IMG/VR virus record: IMGVR_UViG_3300038405_000387
Span: 1 to 29,088 of that record
Length of the DNA: 29,088 bases
Strand: one strand, 5' to 3'
Source: a virus
The notes under the pieces are model-generated. The model had not been told where the DNA came from, did not search any database, and worked only from the letters and a program-made list of their open reading frames with translations. Shown here piece by piece: positions 8,587 through 16,573 of this stretch. Made by a program: the position numbers and the translations under genes. Position 1 is the stretch's first letter; every line of letters starts with the position of its first letter.

Positions 8587-9021
8587 TCAGACGCACAGAA
8601 TCTCGACCGGGACGATCGCGATCGCCTGGTCGCCGAGAACGCCCTCGTCGGTTTCGACCTTTCCGGCGATGTAGGCGTGCTGCACCATTGCGGGCAATCC
8701 GAGGTTCTGAACGCCTGTCGCCGGCGATGGCGCCAGCGCAGCTTCGAGCGCGTCGAGCAGGGGGTTCAGAAGCATTGCGGGCGCCAAATAGGGGTCGCTT
8801 GAATGAACATAAACATAAAAATCGGCGTAGAGCGTCCATGCGATCGGCGCCCCCAGCGCCTTGGTCACGGCGTGCCCGCCCTTTTCGCTCATAAACAATG
8901 CGGGCTGCTCGGCCGGGGCCACGTCGGCCCAATGTCGCAGCCGCCGGTTCGCGGTGGCGAAGCTCGCTGCACCAGCCCCAAGCGCCCACAGCGCGGCATA
9001 GACCGACTCGCGCACGATCAT
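8587..9021 (-). CDS. Probable tail terminator / head-tail joining protein
   Basis: A 144-residue protein beginning MIVRESVYAALWALGAGA, with LRHWADVAPAEQPALFMSEK and a central WTLYADFYVYVHSSDP. This amphipathic start, a central beta strand set and the place between the gp10-like neck protein and the major tail gene are what one expects of a siphophage tail terminator. The family is inferred mainly from position. The ATG at 9021 has GGAGAG a short way upstream. A GTG at 9057 would add 12 residues (MGSRPPAAGERP) with no clear ribosome-binding site. Confidence 0.75.
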   Translation of the reverse strand: MIVRESVYAALWALGAGAASFATANRRLRHWADVAPAEQPALFMSEKGGHAVTKALGAPIAWTLYADFYVYVHSSDPYLAPAMLLNPLLDALEAALAPSPATGVQNLGLPAMVQHAYIAGKVETDEGVLGDQAIAIVPVEILCV

Positions 9022-9064
9022 CGGCCGCTCTCCGGCCGCGGGAGGCCTCGATCCCACACAGTCA

Positions 9065-9544
9065 TCAAGATACCGCTTCGGCCAGAGCCGCCTCCACCCC
9101 GTCGCGGATTGCCGGTCTCATGTCCTCAAGCGCCGAGCGCAGGAAAGAGCGTTGAGGGAGATCCATACGGCGATCGTGCGCCCGCACATTGATCGTCTTC
9201 TCGGCGATCGGCCGACCGAAGGCTTCCGTGATGCGCCGGAGGCTCGCTCTGACGCTCACCGTTCCTGCAAAACCGTATTCTTGCACGCCGGCATATCGGT
9301 TGTCTGTAAAGACGCTCGCAGTGATGGCACCGCCGCTCTGGTCGACGCGCAAGTCGATGCTCGACCGCAGTGATCCGGTACGGCTCCTGAGCACCTGCCC
9401 GCTGAGCTTGTCTTGCTGCACGTCGCGCTGAAGCTCGATCCCCAGCTGCGTGATCGCGCGCTGCAGCCCCGAATTGATTGCGCCAGGCAGGGTACGCAGT
9501 TGCTCCATCACCTGCTGGTCGCCAACGAGATACGCGGTGATCAC
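9065..9544 (-). CDS. HK97 gp10-like neck / head-tail connector protein
   Basis: A 159-residue protein of the HK97 gp10 type, a head-tail joining component. Characteristic parts are the helical start (LRTLPGAINSGLQRAITQLG), the segment LRSRTGSLRSSIDLRV, the YAGVQEYGFAGTVSVRA strand and the C-terminal RSFLRSALEDMRPAIRDGVE. The frame is open far upstream, but that part overlaps the previous gene and is Arg-rich shadow. The GTG at 9544 is chosen because it forms a GTGA overlap with the preceding TGA. Confidence 0.85.
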   Translation of the reverse strand: MITAYLVGDQQVMEQLRTLPGAINSGLQRAITQLGIELQRDVQQDKLSGQVLRSRTGSLRSSIDLRVDQSGGAITASVFTDNRYAGVQEYGFAGTVSVRASLRRITEAFGRPIAEKTINVRAHDRRMDLPQRSFLRSALEDMRPAIRDGVEAALAEAVS

Positions 9545-10254
9545 ACGGCACCCGCGAGAGTGGCAGTGTCTGTTTGGGTCGGCGCCGGCATCAGGAATCC
9601 GGCCACCGGCGCAACGATGCGGTATTGTTGTATTAGTGTCTTTATCGAGTCGCTCATATCTTTTTGCGAGTACGACACGGTCTCCCCGCCACCGATCGCC
9701 CGCGCGACCTCGCCAATGCGGCTGCGCTCGCGGTAACGCAACGCCACGAGTTCGATGCAGGCTTGAGCCAACTCGGGTGGTGTCACTACATAGCCGGCGG
9801 TATATTGCACGGTCACGCATCCCGCCTTTCGAGGTACTACGTATCCCCTGATAACGAACTGTGTCGGTGTAAAGAAATACCCCGATTGGGACGCCAACGT
9901 GCTGACCACACCGACGCCGGCCGGCGCCGGTGGGGAAGCGAGGATTGGCGGGATAGTCAAGCCATCCACGACGACGAGATTGACGGCGGTTACCGGAAAT
10001 GCTGCGAATTGGTATCGTACGTCGTACGGGCCAAGGGGGCCACCTAAACCATCTCGAATCTCGATCCAATCCTGCGAGGCGATCTGCCGATTCAACCAAG
10101 TTTGAATAAATTGACTCGCTGCCGTGATCAGTCGCGTCAACAGCGCGTCGTCGGTAGCGGGAAATGCACTTTGCCCAGTCTGCAGCCACGCCTTGACATC
10201 GGCAAGGGTAGTCAGATCGCCAAAGCTTGCCCCAGACGAAGCAACATTGCCCAT
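9541..10254 (-). CDS. Head-tail connector, phage gp6-like
   Basis: A 237-residue protein of the gp6-like DNA-packaging/connector group, which forms a ring below the portal. The start LTTLADVKAWLQTGQSAFPA, then LLTRLITAASQFIQTWLNRQ, is the usual helical opening of the family. A beta-rich middle (about residues 70-155) is followed by helices with ELAQACIELVALRYRERSRIG and VSYSQKDMSDSIKTLIQQYR. Its place after the capsid and before the gp10-like gene supports the role. The ATG overlaps the preceding stop by one base (TGATG). Confidence 0.88.
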   Translation of the reverse strand: MGNVASSGASFGDLTTLADVKAWLQTGQSAFPATDDALLTRLITAASQFIQTWLNRQIASQDWIEIRDGLGGPLGPYDVRYQFAAFPVTAVNLVVVDGLTIPPILASPPAPAGVGVVSTLASQSGYFFTPTQFVIRGYVVPRKAGCVTVQYTAGYVVTPPELAQACIELVALRYRERSRIGEVARAIGGGETVSYSQKDMSDSIKTLIQQYRIVAPVAGFLMPAPTQTDTATLAGAV

Positions 10255-10535
10255 TACGCGTGTCCTGGCTCGTGATCCGCCGCCCTGGCCACGGCACCCC
10301 AGATACGAGCGATCGGGGTCGCATTCTTGGCGATGTCACCGAGCGTAGACATCGCCACCTCCGCGCCGTAGCCAGCAGCAAGGTTGATGACCAGAATATT
10401 GGCGAGCCCTTCGATCGCCGCCGATACGCCGAAACGCTGGGCCGCAGAAAAGAACGCGCGGTTGATCTCCTGCATCGCCTTGACCACTGGATCATCGGCG
10501 GTGATCAAGGTGGTCATGGTGTCGTCGGTAGTCAT
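10254..10535 (-). CDS. Small conserved-looking head-operon protein
   Basis: A 93-residue, mostly helical protein: ADDPVVKAMQEINRAFFSAA, FGVSAAIEGLANILVINLAA, then IARIWGAVARAADHEPGHA. I do not recognise a family. It lies between the capsid and the connector genes, so a head-completion or regulatory role in assembly is possible. The ATG at 10535 is four bases after the previous stop. The frame runs up to 10694, but the upstream part is shadow of the preceding gene. Its own stop overlaps the connector ATG. Confidence 0.7.
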   Translation of the reverse strand: MTTDDTMTTLITADDPVVKAMQEINRAFFSAAQRFGVSAAIEGLANILVINLAAGYGAEVAMSTLGDIAKNATPIARIWGAVARAADHEPGHA

Positions 10536-10539
10536 CGCG

Positions 10540-10743
10540 TCACCGCCCGGCCACGTGATCGTCCAGCGCCAGCACAGTCCGGTTGCGGTCGTGGATGACA
10601 TAGCCGCCATTGTGGAGTAAGGGAACGGCGACGTCGCGCGGTACCAGCACGACCCCGTCGAGGTCGTGCGGGTACCGCTTTGTCCCGTGCCCAACGGCGT
10701 CCCACACCGGGAACACGGCCCGTAATGCGACTAGATCAGACAC
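10540..10743 (-). CDS. Small head-operon protein, unknown
   Basis: A 67-residue protein with a short beta-rich pattern (GTKRYPHDLDGVVLVP, VIHDRNRTVLALDDHV). It sits 44 bases after the capsid stop and four bases before the next gene. The start is a GTG with GAAGGGATACCTCC upstream, a moderate ribosome-binding site. Small proteins in this slot can be decoration, head-completion or assembly factors; nothing in the sequence decides which. Confidence 0.65.
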   Translation of the reverse strand: MSDLVALRAVFPVWDAVGHGTKRYPHDLDGVVLVPRDVAVPLLHNGGYVIHDRNRTVLALDDHVAGR

Positions 10744-10787
10744 GGAGGTATCCCTTCAGCCCAAATCAGAGATTGTCAGAGCGCTGC

Positions 10788-12287
10788 TCAGCCGTTGCCG
10801 ATGTTGCAAATCACACCCATTGCGAACGGCGCATACACGGCGAGCACCTCTTCGGCATAGACACCGACCTGGCGCTGGCGGGTGACGAGTGGCCAGTCGA
10901 TCTGGTAGTAGTCTTGCCGGGTCTTGATCTCAGCGACGTTCGGCACTTCGTTCGACTGGTATTGGATCGGCAAGTTCTCGGCCCAACCGATAATCGTGCC
11001 CGGCGGTACGCGGGGGTGGATCTTGATCGGGATCCGAAGGCCGCCATCGATCGCGAAGGGATTATAGTAGAACTGCACTACTCCGGACGCTGTAACATGA
11101 TATTCGCCCTGGCTCCCGTCCGCTGGTGAGTCGTAGCGCAGCAACGGTCCCGATGCGTTCGACAGGACTTTGCTGGTGACGTTCTTCAGTTCTTGGGAGT
11201 TGACATAGAGGACGGTCGGCGAAAGCTCGAAATTGTCCCACATCTTCTGAAACATCGTGTCGATTTCGACGACCGAGCCACGACCGGACGAGGTCAGTGG
11301 CGTCCCGGTGCCCGCAATGCCGGTCGGCATGATATTTACATAGGCATTCGACCCTGGCATGAGCGCGGTGGTCAACAGCCCGTCATACGCAAAGCTGGAA
11401 TTGGCTGAATTGTCCGCGGTAATCGCGGTCTGTGACTGGTTGCCGGTGCTGAGCGGGACACTGACGGCAAGACTGTTGATTGTCGTGATCGCTTGCAAGG
11501 TTTCGGCGCCACTCGCGTTCGAGATATACCACGCGTAAGCAACGGCACCCTGCATCGCCGCGACGCTGCAGAACAGTGTCTGGCCTAGCGTCACCGCCTG
11601 GCTCGCCTCGGCACTGATGTTCGACGAGCCGCCGAACAGCATATAGCCCTTCCCATCCGCTCCTGTGACGTTTTTCGAGGTGGCGACACCGTTCAGGATG
11701 GTGGAGCTCTGGTATCCTTCTAGGGTCAGGCCGACAACCTTGACGTAATAGGTCCCCGTCGGCAGTGTCGCGCCGCTGCCCGATGCTGACAACGTCGGGG
11801 TCGCCGGCGTGCCGAGCATCAATGTGGCGTTGCCGGCGAGGATTGCCATCTCCTCCTTGAGCATCATTTTTTGCAGAAGGCGGAAGGTCATTCGCGCCTG
11901 AATATCCTCGAACTGGCGACCGGCCGAGATTGCTTCGAAGGTCGCTGCGTCCTCCTCGCCGATTGTCACGTAAGTGGCTGATTTGTTCGAGGTCGAATAG
12001 GACATCTGCCCTGAGCGCTGGCCCTCGGGAACCCATCCCATCGCGTCGAAGCCGGAGCCCATAATTGTGTTGACTTGGCGCCAGTTTGTGGCTGAGCCCG
12101 TGCCGCCGCCGACGCGTGGCATCACGTTCCTGATCGGGGTCACGAAGGGATAGAGGTTCTTGGCCGGCGCCTGCAGGTCGTAGGCAAGCAGACCCGTTGC
12201 GGTCGAGATCGACTTGGCAAGCGCGTCGCTTGGTTTGGCCAAAGCCCCTTTCAGAAGCTCCAGCGATTCCTGGGTGATCGGATTCAT
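10788..12287 (-). CDS. Major capsid protein with Ig-like insertion
   Basis: A 499-residue capsid protein, placed after the prohead protease and before the connector genes. The start KPSDALAKSISTATGLLAYD, the segment NLYPFVTPIRNVMPRVGG and the end VTRQRQVGVYAEEVLAVYAP suggest an HK97-type shell protein. Between about residues 160 and 298 it carries a Ser/Thr/Gly-rich beta stretch (ATPTLSASGSGATLPTGTYY, then AVAYAWYISNASGAETLQAI) that resembles a pair of Ig or fibronectin-like domains exposed on the shell. The ATG at 12287 has a strong GGGAGGA about 10 bases upstream. A longer frame to 12383 would read through a hairpin that looks like a terminator, so it was rejected. Confidence 0.88.
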   Translation of the reverse strand: MNPITQESLELLKGALAKPSDALAKSISTATGLLAYDLQAPAKNLYPFVTPIRNVMPRVGGGTGSATNWRQVNTIMGSGFDAMGWVPEGQRSGQMSYSTSNKSATYVTIGEEDAATFEAISAGRQFEDIQARMTFRLLQKMMLKEEMAILAGNATLMLGTPATPTLSASGSGATLPTGTYYVKVVGLTLEGYQSSTILNGVATSKNVTGADGKGYMLFGGSSNISAEASQAVTLGQTLFCSVAAMQGAVAYAWYISNASGAETLQAITTINSLAVSVPLSTGNQSQTAITADNSANSSFAYDGLLTTALMPGSNAYVNIMPTGIAGTGTPLTSSGRGSVVEIDTMFQKMWDNFELSPTVLYVNSQELKNVTSKVLSNASGPLLRYDSPADGSQGEYHVTASGVVQFYYNPFAIDGGLRIPIKIHPRVPPGTIIGWAENLPIQYQSNEVPNVAEIKTRQDYYQIDWPLVTRQRQVGVYAEEVLAVYAPFAMGVICNIGNG

Positions 12288-12506
12288 CGAAAAGTCCTCC
12301 CAAAAGGGGGGCAACGAAAAAGCCCGGCTAGGGCCGGGCTTGGCGACGGCTTCGAGGCTGTTGTGCAAAGCGGATGCTTGCACTTTCGCCGTTGGACGAA
12401 GCTAAGCTTCGCCACGAAACCGGATGGCGTATCTTATGCTGGGAACTACGTTCGTAGCTCTATGCGTGCCGACCGCGGGGAATAAACCGCACCGCTCCGG
12501 CAGGCG
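12288..12506. other. Hairpin-rich gap between prohead protease and capsid genes
   Basis: A 219-base gap in an otherwise tightly packed operon. Besides the terminator-like stem it has three inverted repeats: GTGCAA...TTGCAC (12363-12368 / 12378-12383), CGAAGC-TAA-GCTTCG (12397-12411) and CTACG-TT-CGTAG (12446-12457). No open frame here looks coding. It would be transcribed as the 5' leader of the capsid message. A role in setting capsid yield relative to protease is an inference. Confidence 0.6.
12317..12341 (-). terminator. Rho-independent terminator-like hairpin 30 bases before capsid start
   Basis: Arms AAGCCCGGC (12320-12328) and GCCGGGCTT (12333-12341) make a perfect 9-bp stem with a 4-base loop. 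On the minus strand the stem runs into five T residues (12321-12317). The other strand lacks a T run, so it acts, if at all, on leftward transcripts coming from the protease gene. It lies 30 bases before the capsid ATG, so no promoter fits between them. Partial read-through, an attenuator or a 5' stabilising hairpin are the options. Confidence 0.7.
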
Positions 12507-14795
12507 TCAGCGTTCACCCGCGGTTACGCCGAGCACTCGAATTGGATTGGCGTAGCTCGCCTTGATCAAGGTAAGCGTCTGTTCTTCCTTGCTCATCTTG
12601 GCAAGTGCAGACGCAATCGCCTCCGGCGAGAGTTGGTTGTCGCCCGTAAGACCGGTGCTGCCGCTGTCCTGCTCCTTCGACACCGAGAGGCTGCCTCGGG
12701 CAATCGTCAGCGGCGGAAGCGGTGTGCGGGCGATGTCGTCGACCCGTTTCGACAACCGGTCGAGCAACGGTACCATTTCCCCGAGGGTCTTGACCAATGT
12801 TGCTTTTTCGGCGCGCTCGTCGGCCAGCACCTTGGCGAAGTCTTCCGACCGCACAGCTTTGACGGTATCGAATTCGGTGCCCTGATGTTCCTCCTCGCCG
12901 ACCCCCGGAGCTTCGCATATGGCGCCCGCTGCGACCAAGTGATCGTGCGCCGCGCGCAGGTGCCCCATGGTTTCGCCGGAGTGGCGCGCGCCCTCCCTGG
13001 CGATATCTTGGGTCTTGGCGTTTCCCTCGGAAGAGGGTTCTGGCTCAGAATTCGGAAGCGGCCGAGAGCACGCCATCCCGCCGGTCAGCTTACTGACGCA
13101 TTCGTGAGCGATATCCATCAAGTTCTGATGTGCGCTACCGCGCTGACCATGCGGCGCCGCACCCCCGTCGAGCCCTTTTGACCTATCCACCGTAGCATTG
13201 TCGCCAGGGCGAAAGTCGGATGCCGGCGGATCTATCTGCGGCACCACCTCCTCAATATTGTGCGCCGTGTCAACGGTCGAGACCTCTGACGGAGTGGCGC
13301 CAGCCTCGCACAGATGGTCGCGCGCTTTGGACATATGAGACATCTGCTCGGCGGACAGGCCGTCGATCTGCAGGCATTTGTCGCAAGCGTAACGGGCCAT
13401 GTCCACCAGGGCCTGATCGCCTTGCGAATGCTTGGCCTCAGCAACGAGATCGGCAGCGAGCTTCTGCATGTTGGGCTTCCCGGTTTTGAGGAGAGCCGCG
13501 ATGCGCGCTGCTCCGCGCACGCCGGCGGCCATTGCGAGCAATTCGGACGCGTTCAGCAGAGCAGATCCGTCGTCGAGTTGCGTGTCGTTCAGGATCTCGT
13601 CCGTTTCCTCGGAGAGCAGCGCATTGAGAAGGCCACAAAGCTCGGTGACGATCGCCCTTAGGGGACCCGGCTGCAGTGACTCGTCGGGCTCCATCGCCGC
13701 CTCGACCTCGAGCACGTCCTGAAGCCAGTCGAGTTCGAGGATGATTCGCGCTATGTGGCCAACATCCCAAAGCGCCTTGGTTAGCGCTGCACGCGAAGCC
13801 TTCTCGCCGTCGGCGGCCGAAGGCGGACCCTCGGGATCGATCTTTTCTTTCCAGGCAGCGATTATGGCGGCTTTGATCCGCTTAACCTGGTCGGCGGTGT
13901 ACCGTCGCGCATTGCCGGGCCTATTGATGTAGCTCCAGGCGGCGCGGATGTGACGCTCGGTGTCAATCGGGTAGCGCAGCTTGCCGTCCGACTGATAGCC
14001 GGGATCGGCGTAATCCGCCGGGTTGCGATCTCCGAGCGAACTCGCGGGTGCGTTCATCTTCCTCCGGGCATCGGTCTTGGCGAGTGCCCCTTCGGCTGTC
14101 TCGATCGCCCTTTTTGCTGCGTCGATCGCGGCTTCGGTTGCGTCGGCACTCTCGGTTTCTCCCCTGCCCGCCGACGGAGGTTCGAGAGCTGCTGGCCCTG
14201 ACGGCGACAACCGAAAGCCTGCGTCCCCGAGCGCCGTTTTTTCGAGACATTTAACCGCTTCGCCCTTGGCTCGATGATGGTGGTCTGGCACGCCGCAAGC
14301 CCAGATCTGGATCGGAGGGTTGAATGGCCGACGTGAAGGCGTCACCTGCATATCGGACGCGGCTGAGGCTTTCCAGCAATCAAAAACGGCTTCGGGGTTT
14401 GCCGGGCGATCGACCAGCGAGATTTCGTTGAGGACAATACCGGTGATCGCCTTGGGGTTGCCGGGCTCGCGCTGCGTGACCCGGCCGCCGATCGAAAAGC
14501 CGCGATAGACTTGGTTTCTGACTTTGGTGATCGCGATCGGGTCGACGACATGGGCGACGATCCGCGTCGCCCCATCGTCACCGACCTCGGCTTCGAGCGT
14601 CGTCCCAGCCGCCGATAGCTGGTGCATCTCGCGCAGTGCCGGAAAATGCATGTAGTCCGGGATTGCCGCGCGCATCGCGTCAGCCCTAACGATCTCACCC
14701 TGGTCGTCCACTACCTCCGACGACGCGATTCCGTGTACCCGCACGGTTCCATCGTCTTGAGGCTCGACCTTCTGGATTGCGCCATAGAGCCGCAT
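12507..14795 (-). CDS. Prohead serine protease (U35-like) fused to long scaffold-like C-terminus
   Basis: A 762-residue protein. Residues 1-140 are a prohead protease of the U35/XkdF-like type: MRLYGAIQKVEPQDDGTVRV, likely catalytic His58 (ALREMHQL) and Ser101 (YRGFSIGGRV), then ISLVDRPANPEAVFD. Residues about 255-330 resemble the region I know as DUF6582 (LRYPIDTERHIRAAWSYINR). The C-terminal half has two related helical His/Cys-containing units (MSHMSKARDHLCEAGATPS and MGHLRAAHDHLVAAGAICEA, each after a Cys-bearing helix) and a coiled-coil end that may serve as scaffold (inference). The ATG at 14795 follows GGCGGG; starts at 14804 and 14882 are possible but lie before the conserved beginning. 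Confidence 0.83.
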   Translation of the reverse strand: MRLYGAIQKVEPQDDGTVRVHGIASSEVVDDQGEIVRADAMRAAIPDYMHFPALREMHQLSAAGTTLEAEVGDDGATRIVAHVVDPIAITKVRNQVYRGFSIGGRVTQREPGNPKAITGIVLNEISLVDRPANPEAVFDCWKASAASDMQVTPSRRPFNPPIQIWACGVPDHHHRAKGEAVKCLEKTALGDAGFRLSPSGPAALEPPSAGRGETESADATEAAIDAAKRAIETAEGALAKTDARRKMNAPASSLGDRNPADYADPGYQSDGKLRYPIDTERHIRAAWSYINRPGNARRYTADQVKRIKAAIIAAWKEKIDPEGPPSAADGEKASRAALTKALWDVGHIARIILELDWLQDVLEVEAAMEPDESLQPGPLRAIVTELCGLLNALLSEETDEILNDTQLDDGSALLNASELLAMAAGVRGAARIAALLKTGKPNMQKLAADLVAEAKHSQGDQALVDMARYACDKCLQIDGLSAEQMSHMSKARDHLCEAGATPSEVSTVDTAHNIEEVVPQIDPPASDFRPGDNATVDRSKGLDGGAAPHGQRGSAHQNLMDIAHECVSKLTGGMACSRPLPNSEPEPSSEGNAKTQDIAREGARHSGETMGHLRAAHDHLVAAGAICEAPGVGEEEHQGTEFDTVKAVRSEDFAKVLADERAEKATLVKTLGEMVPLLDRLSKRVDDIARTPLPPLTIARGSLSVSKEQDSGSTGLTGDNQLSPEAIASALAKMSKEEQTLTLIKASYANPIRVLGVTAGER

Positions 14796-14841
14796 GATCA
14801 ACATCCCGCCAATGAGCCGCGCGAATGGGTCCGGTAGCTGG

Positions 14842-15147
14842 TCATTTTCTCGGCGGCTCCCGGCAAAGCGATCCCGAATCAAATCCCCGATCGCCGGAGG
14901 TAACAGTCGCTGGCTGCGAAAGCGTCGGGAGCGGTCGGCCTATCGCGTGTGCCAGTATCTCGATCGCTTCAAATACCTGGCTCGCGGCCGCCGAATTGTC
15001 CGGAACGAGAATTTTGACCGCCGCGGCGGCAGCTCCCGCCCAGACTGGGTCACCCGTAGCGAAATAGCAAACGGAGCCGGCGAGGATGCCGAAGCCGATG
15101 ACTGTGCTGGGCTGGGGTGGCCATCGAAACGCTGTCTTCTGGAACAT
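14842..15147 (-). CDS. Small membrane protein, holin candidate
   Basis: A 101-residue protein with one or two hydrophobic stretches (STVIGFGILAGSVCYFATG and VWAGAAAAAVKILV, residues about 14-48) followed by an amphipathic helix (SQVFEAIEILAHAIG) and a polar end. Size and topology fit a phage holin or a related small lysis protein, but no signature decides. It begins 15 bases after the decoration protein stop and precedes the prohead protease. The lipoprotein gene further upstream strengthens the idea of a lysis-type pair placed inside the structural operon. Confidence 0.62.
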   Translation of the reverse strand: MFQKTAFRWPPQPSTVIGFGILAGSVCYFATGDPVWAGAAAAAVKILVPDNSAAASQVFEAIEILAHAIGRPLPTLSQPATVTSGDRGFDSGSLCREPPRK

Positions 15148-15162
15148 ATGTCTGTTACTCGA

Positions 15163-16050
15163 TCAATTCATCGCACTGACTTCAAACCAAGTGGCAACTA
15201 CGTCATTAGGAGCGCCCGTGGTGTAGGACGAGCCCGTCAGGGCAATGACAATAGCTTCCGCCTCGACTGCTGTCGGAAAGACCGGCAAGCCGATCCCGCC
15301 ATGAATGCCGCCGAGGATCACCGTACCTTGTGCGTACTGCGTGTTAGAGTCGGGAGCACCGTATTTGAGAACGTTGGCTGTCAACTGCCAGCCGACGTTG
15401 CTGTTTGGTATCGTCCCGTTGACCCAGGGACCCGTGTCTGCGATCACGTTGCCGCCAGTAACCACTCCGACGGAGATCGTGGCATTGCACCACAACTTGA
15501 CGCGCTTGTCGTTTGTCGTGGCTCCAGTGGTACCCTGGGCGGCGATGCAGAGCCCACGGCCGGCAACATCAAAGCTCGATGCCGGCAGGGTATAGCTCGC
15601 CAGCACGTCGTCGGTGGTATCGGCATTATTGCCGGCGAGTGGGTTGCCGATCTGCCGGTTCAGATTGCCGTCCCCGAGAATAGTACCGGTCCCGCTGCCA
15701 AAATAGGTCAGCATGTTAGAGGGCACGACACCGACCCCTGGAACGACGCCGTCGAGCACCCAGATCGCGGCACCGGTCGCTGCCGCAAGGCAGGTCCAGG
15801 CACGGCTAGCGGAAATGTTGAGCCAGCGGGAGCCAACCGAATAATCCTGCGTGCTATCGTCGGAAGCACCCGGATCGGTCGTCGCCGAAAGGTTGTCATA
15901 CGCCGGCAGCATGATGCAGCCGCTACGGATCAGATCGATTACATCGCCGGTCGCTGCCGCAGGGATGACACCCTTCGCGTCCGCCGTGTACGAGGCTCCC
16001 GATGTCTGGTACCGCGCGTAAGCGGCGGGTGCGAACAGCCTTGTGGTCAT
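15163..16050 (-). CDS. Structural protein, decoration or fibre type
   Basis: A 295-residue protein. The N-terminal region (RLFAPAAYARYQTSGASYTA) is followed by a motif known from fibre and spike proteins (SDDSTQDYSVGSRWLNISAS, then RAWTCLAAATGAAIW). The C-terminal 170 residues are a beta-rich, Gly/Ser/Thr-rich domain, possibly a jelly roll. No enzymatic motif is visible. It probably decorates the head or forms part of a short fibre. AGGAGAA sits 8 bases before the ATG. It belongs to the group of exposed structural proteins that separates portal from protease in this element. Confidence 0.72.
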   Translation of the reverse strand: MTTRLFAPAAYARYQTSGASYTADAKGVIPAAATGDVIDLIRSGCIMLPAYDNLSATTDPGASDDSTQDYSVGSRWLNISASRAWTCLAAATGAAIWVLDGVVPGVGVVPSNMLTYFGSGTGTILGDGNLNRQIGNPLAGNNADTTDDVLASYTLPASSFDVAGRGLCIAAQGTTGATTNDKRVKLWCNATISVGVVTGGNVIADTGPWVNGTIPNSNVGWQLTANVLKYGAPDSNTQYAQGTVILGGIHGGIGLPVFPTAVEAEAIVIALTGSSYTTGAPNDVVATWFEVSAMN

Positions 16051-16069
16051 GGCCGAGTTCTCCTGACTG

Positions 16070-16447
16070 TCACGGACCCGGGGGTTTGCACAAGACCGTA
16101 GCGTTGAGCTTGAGGATGCGGCCGTCGCTTAAGGCAGCTGAGGCTTCGAGGATATAGGTGCCGCCGGCCGCGCTGGTCGGCATGCCGCCGATCGAGGCGA
16201 CCGAGAAGAAGCCGGTCCGCGTCTGCAGCGACCCATCGGCCGGAGCGCGCAGCTGTATCGCTGTCTGGGTCGAGACCGACAATACTCGAGACTGCGGCGC
16301 CGGGTCGGTGGCCGTCTGGAAGGGAGCCAGCGCGCAGGTCCAACTCGTCGAAACCATCGTCGCTACACCCATATCCGCGGTAAAATCGAAAGCGAAGTTA
16401 TCGATCTCGCCGATCTCGATTGGATCGAAAGGGGTTGCCAAGCGCAT
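16070..16447 (-). CDS. Small structural protein, unknown
   Basis: A 125-residue, beta-rich protein: IGEIDNFAFDFTADMG, STSWTCALAPFQTATDPAPQ, GTYILEASAALSDGRILKLN. The pattern, an alternating-strand domain with no enzymatic motif, fits a small Ig-like structural or decoration protein. It lies just before the fibre-type protein (19-base gap). The ATG at 16447 has GAGGAAG at a good distance. An ATG at 16462 (five more residues) has AGAGG close by and is the alternative. Confidence 0.7.
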   Translation of the reverse strand: MRLATPFDPIEIGEIDNFAFDFTADMGVATMVSTSWTCALAPFQTATDPAPQSRVLSVSTQTAIQLRAPADGSLQTRTGFFSVASIGGMPTSAAGGTYILEASAALSDGRILKLNATVLCKPPGP

Positions 16448-16468
16448 AGCCGACTTCCTCATTGGCCT

Positions 16469-16573
16469 CTAGGCGGGGGGCTGCTGCAGGAAACCGCGAA
16501 GCAGCTCTGGTCGCGGGGCAAGGCCGGCAAGACTGTCAGCGTGAAGAACGCCAAGCTGGCTGGCGGTTTTCAC
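16469..16573 (-). CDS. Possible 34-residue coupled peptide
   Basis: A GTG forms a GTGA overlap with the lipoprotein stop and opens a frame of 34 residues (KTASQLGVLHADSLAGLAPR, then a Leu/Gln/Pro-rich end). It fills most of the 122-base gap before the next gene. The same GTGA junction is used by two clear genes in this operon. The product is too short to recognise, and the frame could be chance, so this is a weak call. Confidence 0.3.
   Translation of the reverse strand: MKTASQLGVLHADSLAGLAPRPELLRGFLQQPPA

Noticed and set aside
8537-8989. Upstream extension of the 76-residue gene to 227 residues
   Set aside because: It covers the tail terminator gene in another frame, and its residues are typical of shadow translation; the ATG at 8536 has a good ribosome-binding site.
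9545-10495. N-terminal extension of the gp10-like frame
   Set aside because: The extension overlaps the gp6-like connector gene completely and is Arg-rich shadow sequence; the GTGA junction at 9544 gives a natural start.
14794-16101. Long plus-strand open frame of 435 codons
   Set aside because: It lies antisense to the holin-like and fibre-type genes, has Arg/Gly-rich composition without motifs, and its length follows from GC-rich codon bias on the other strand.
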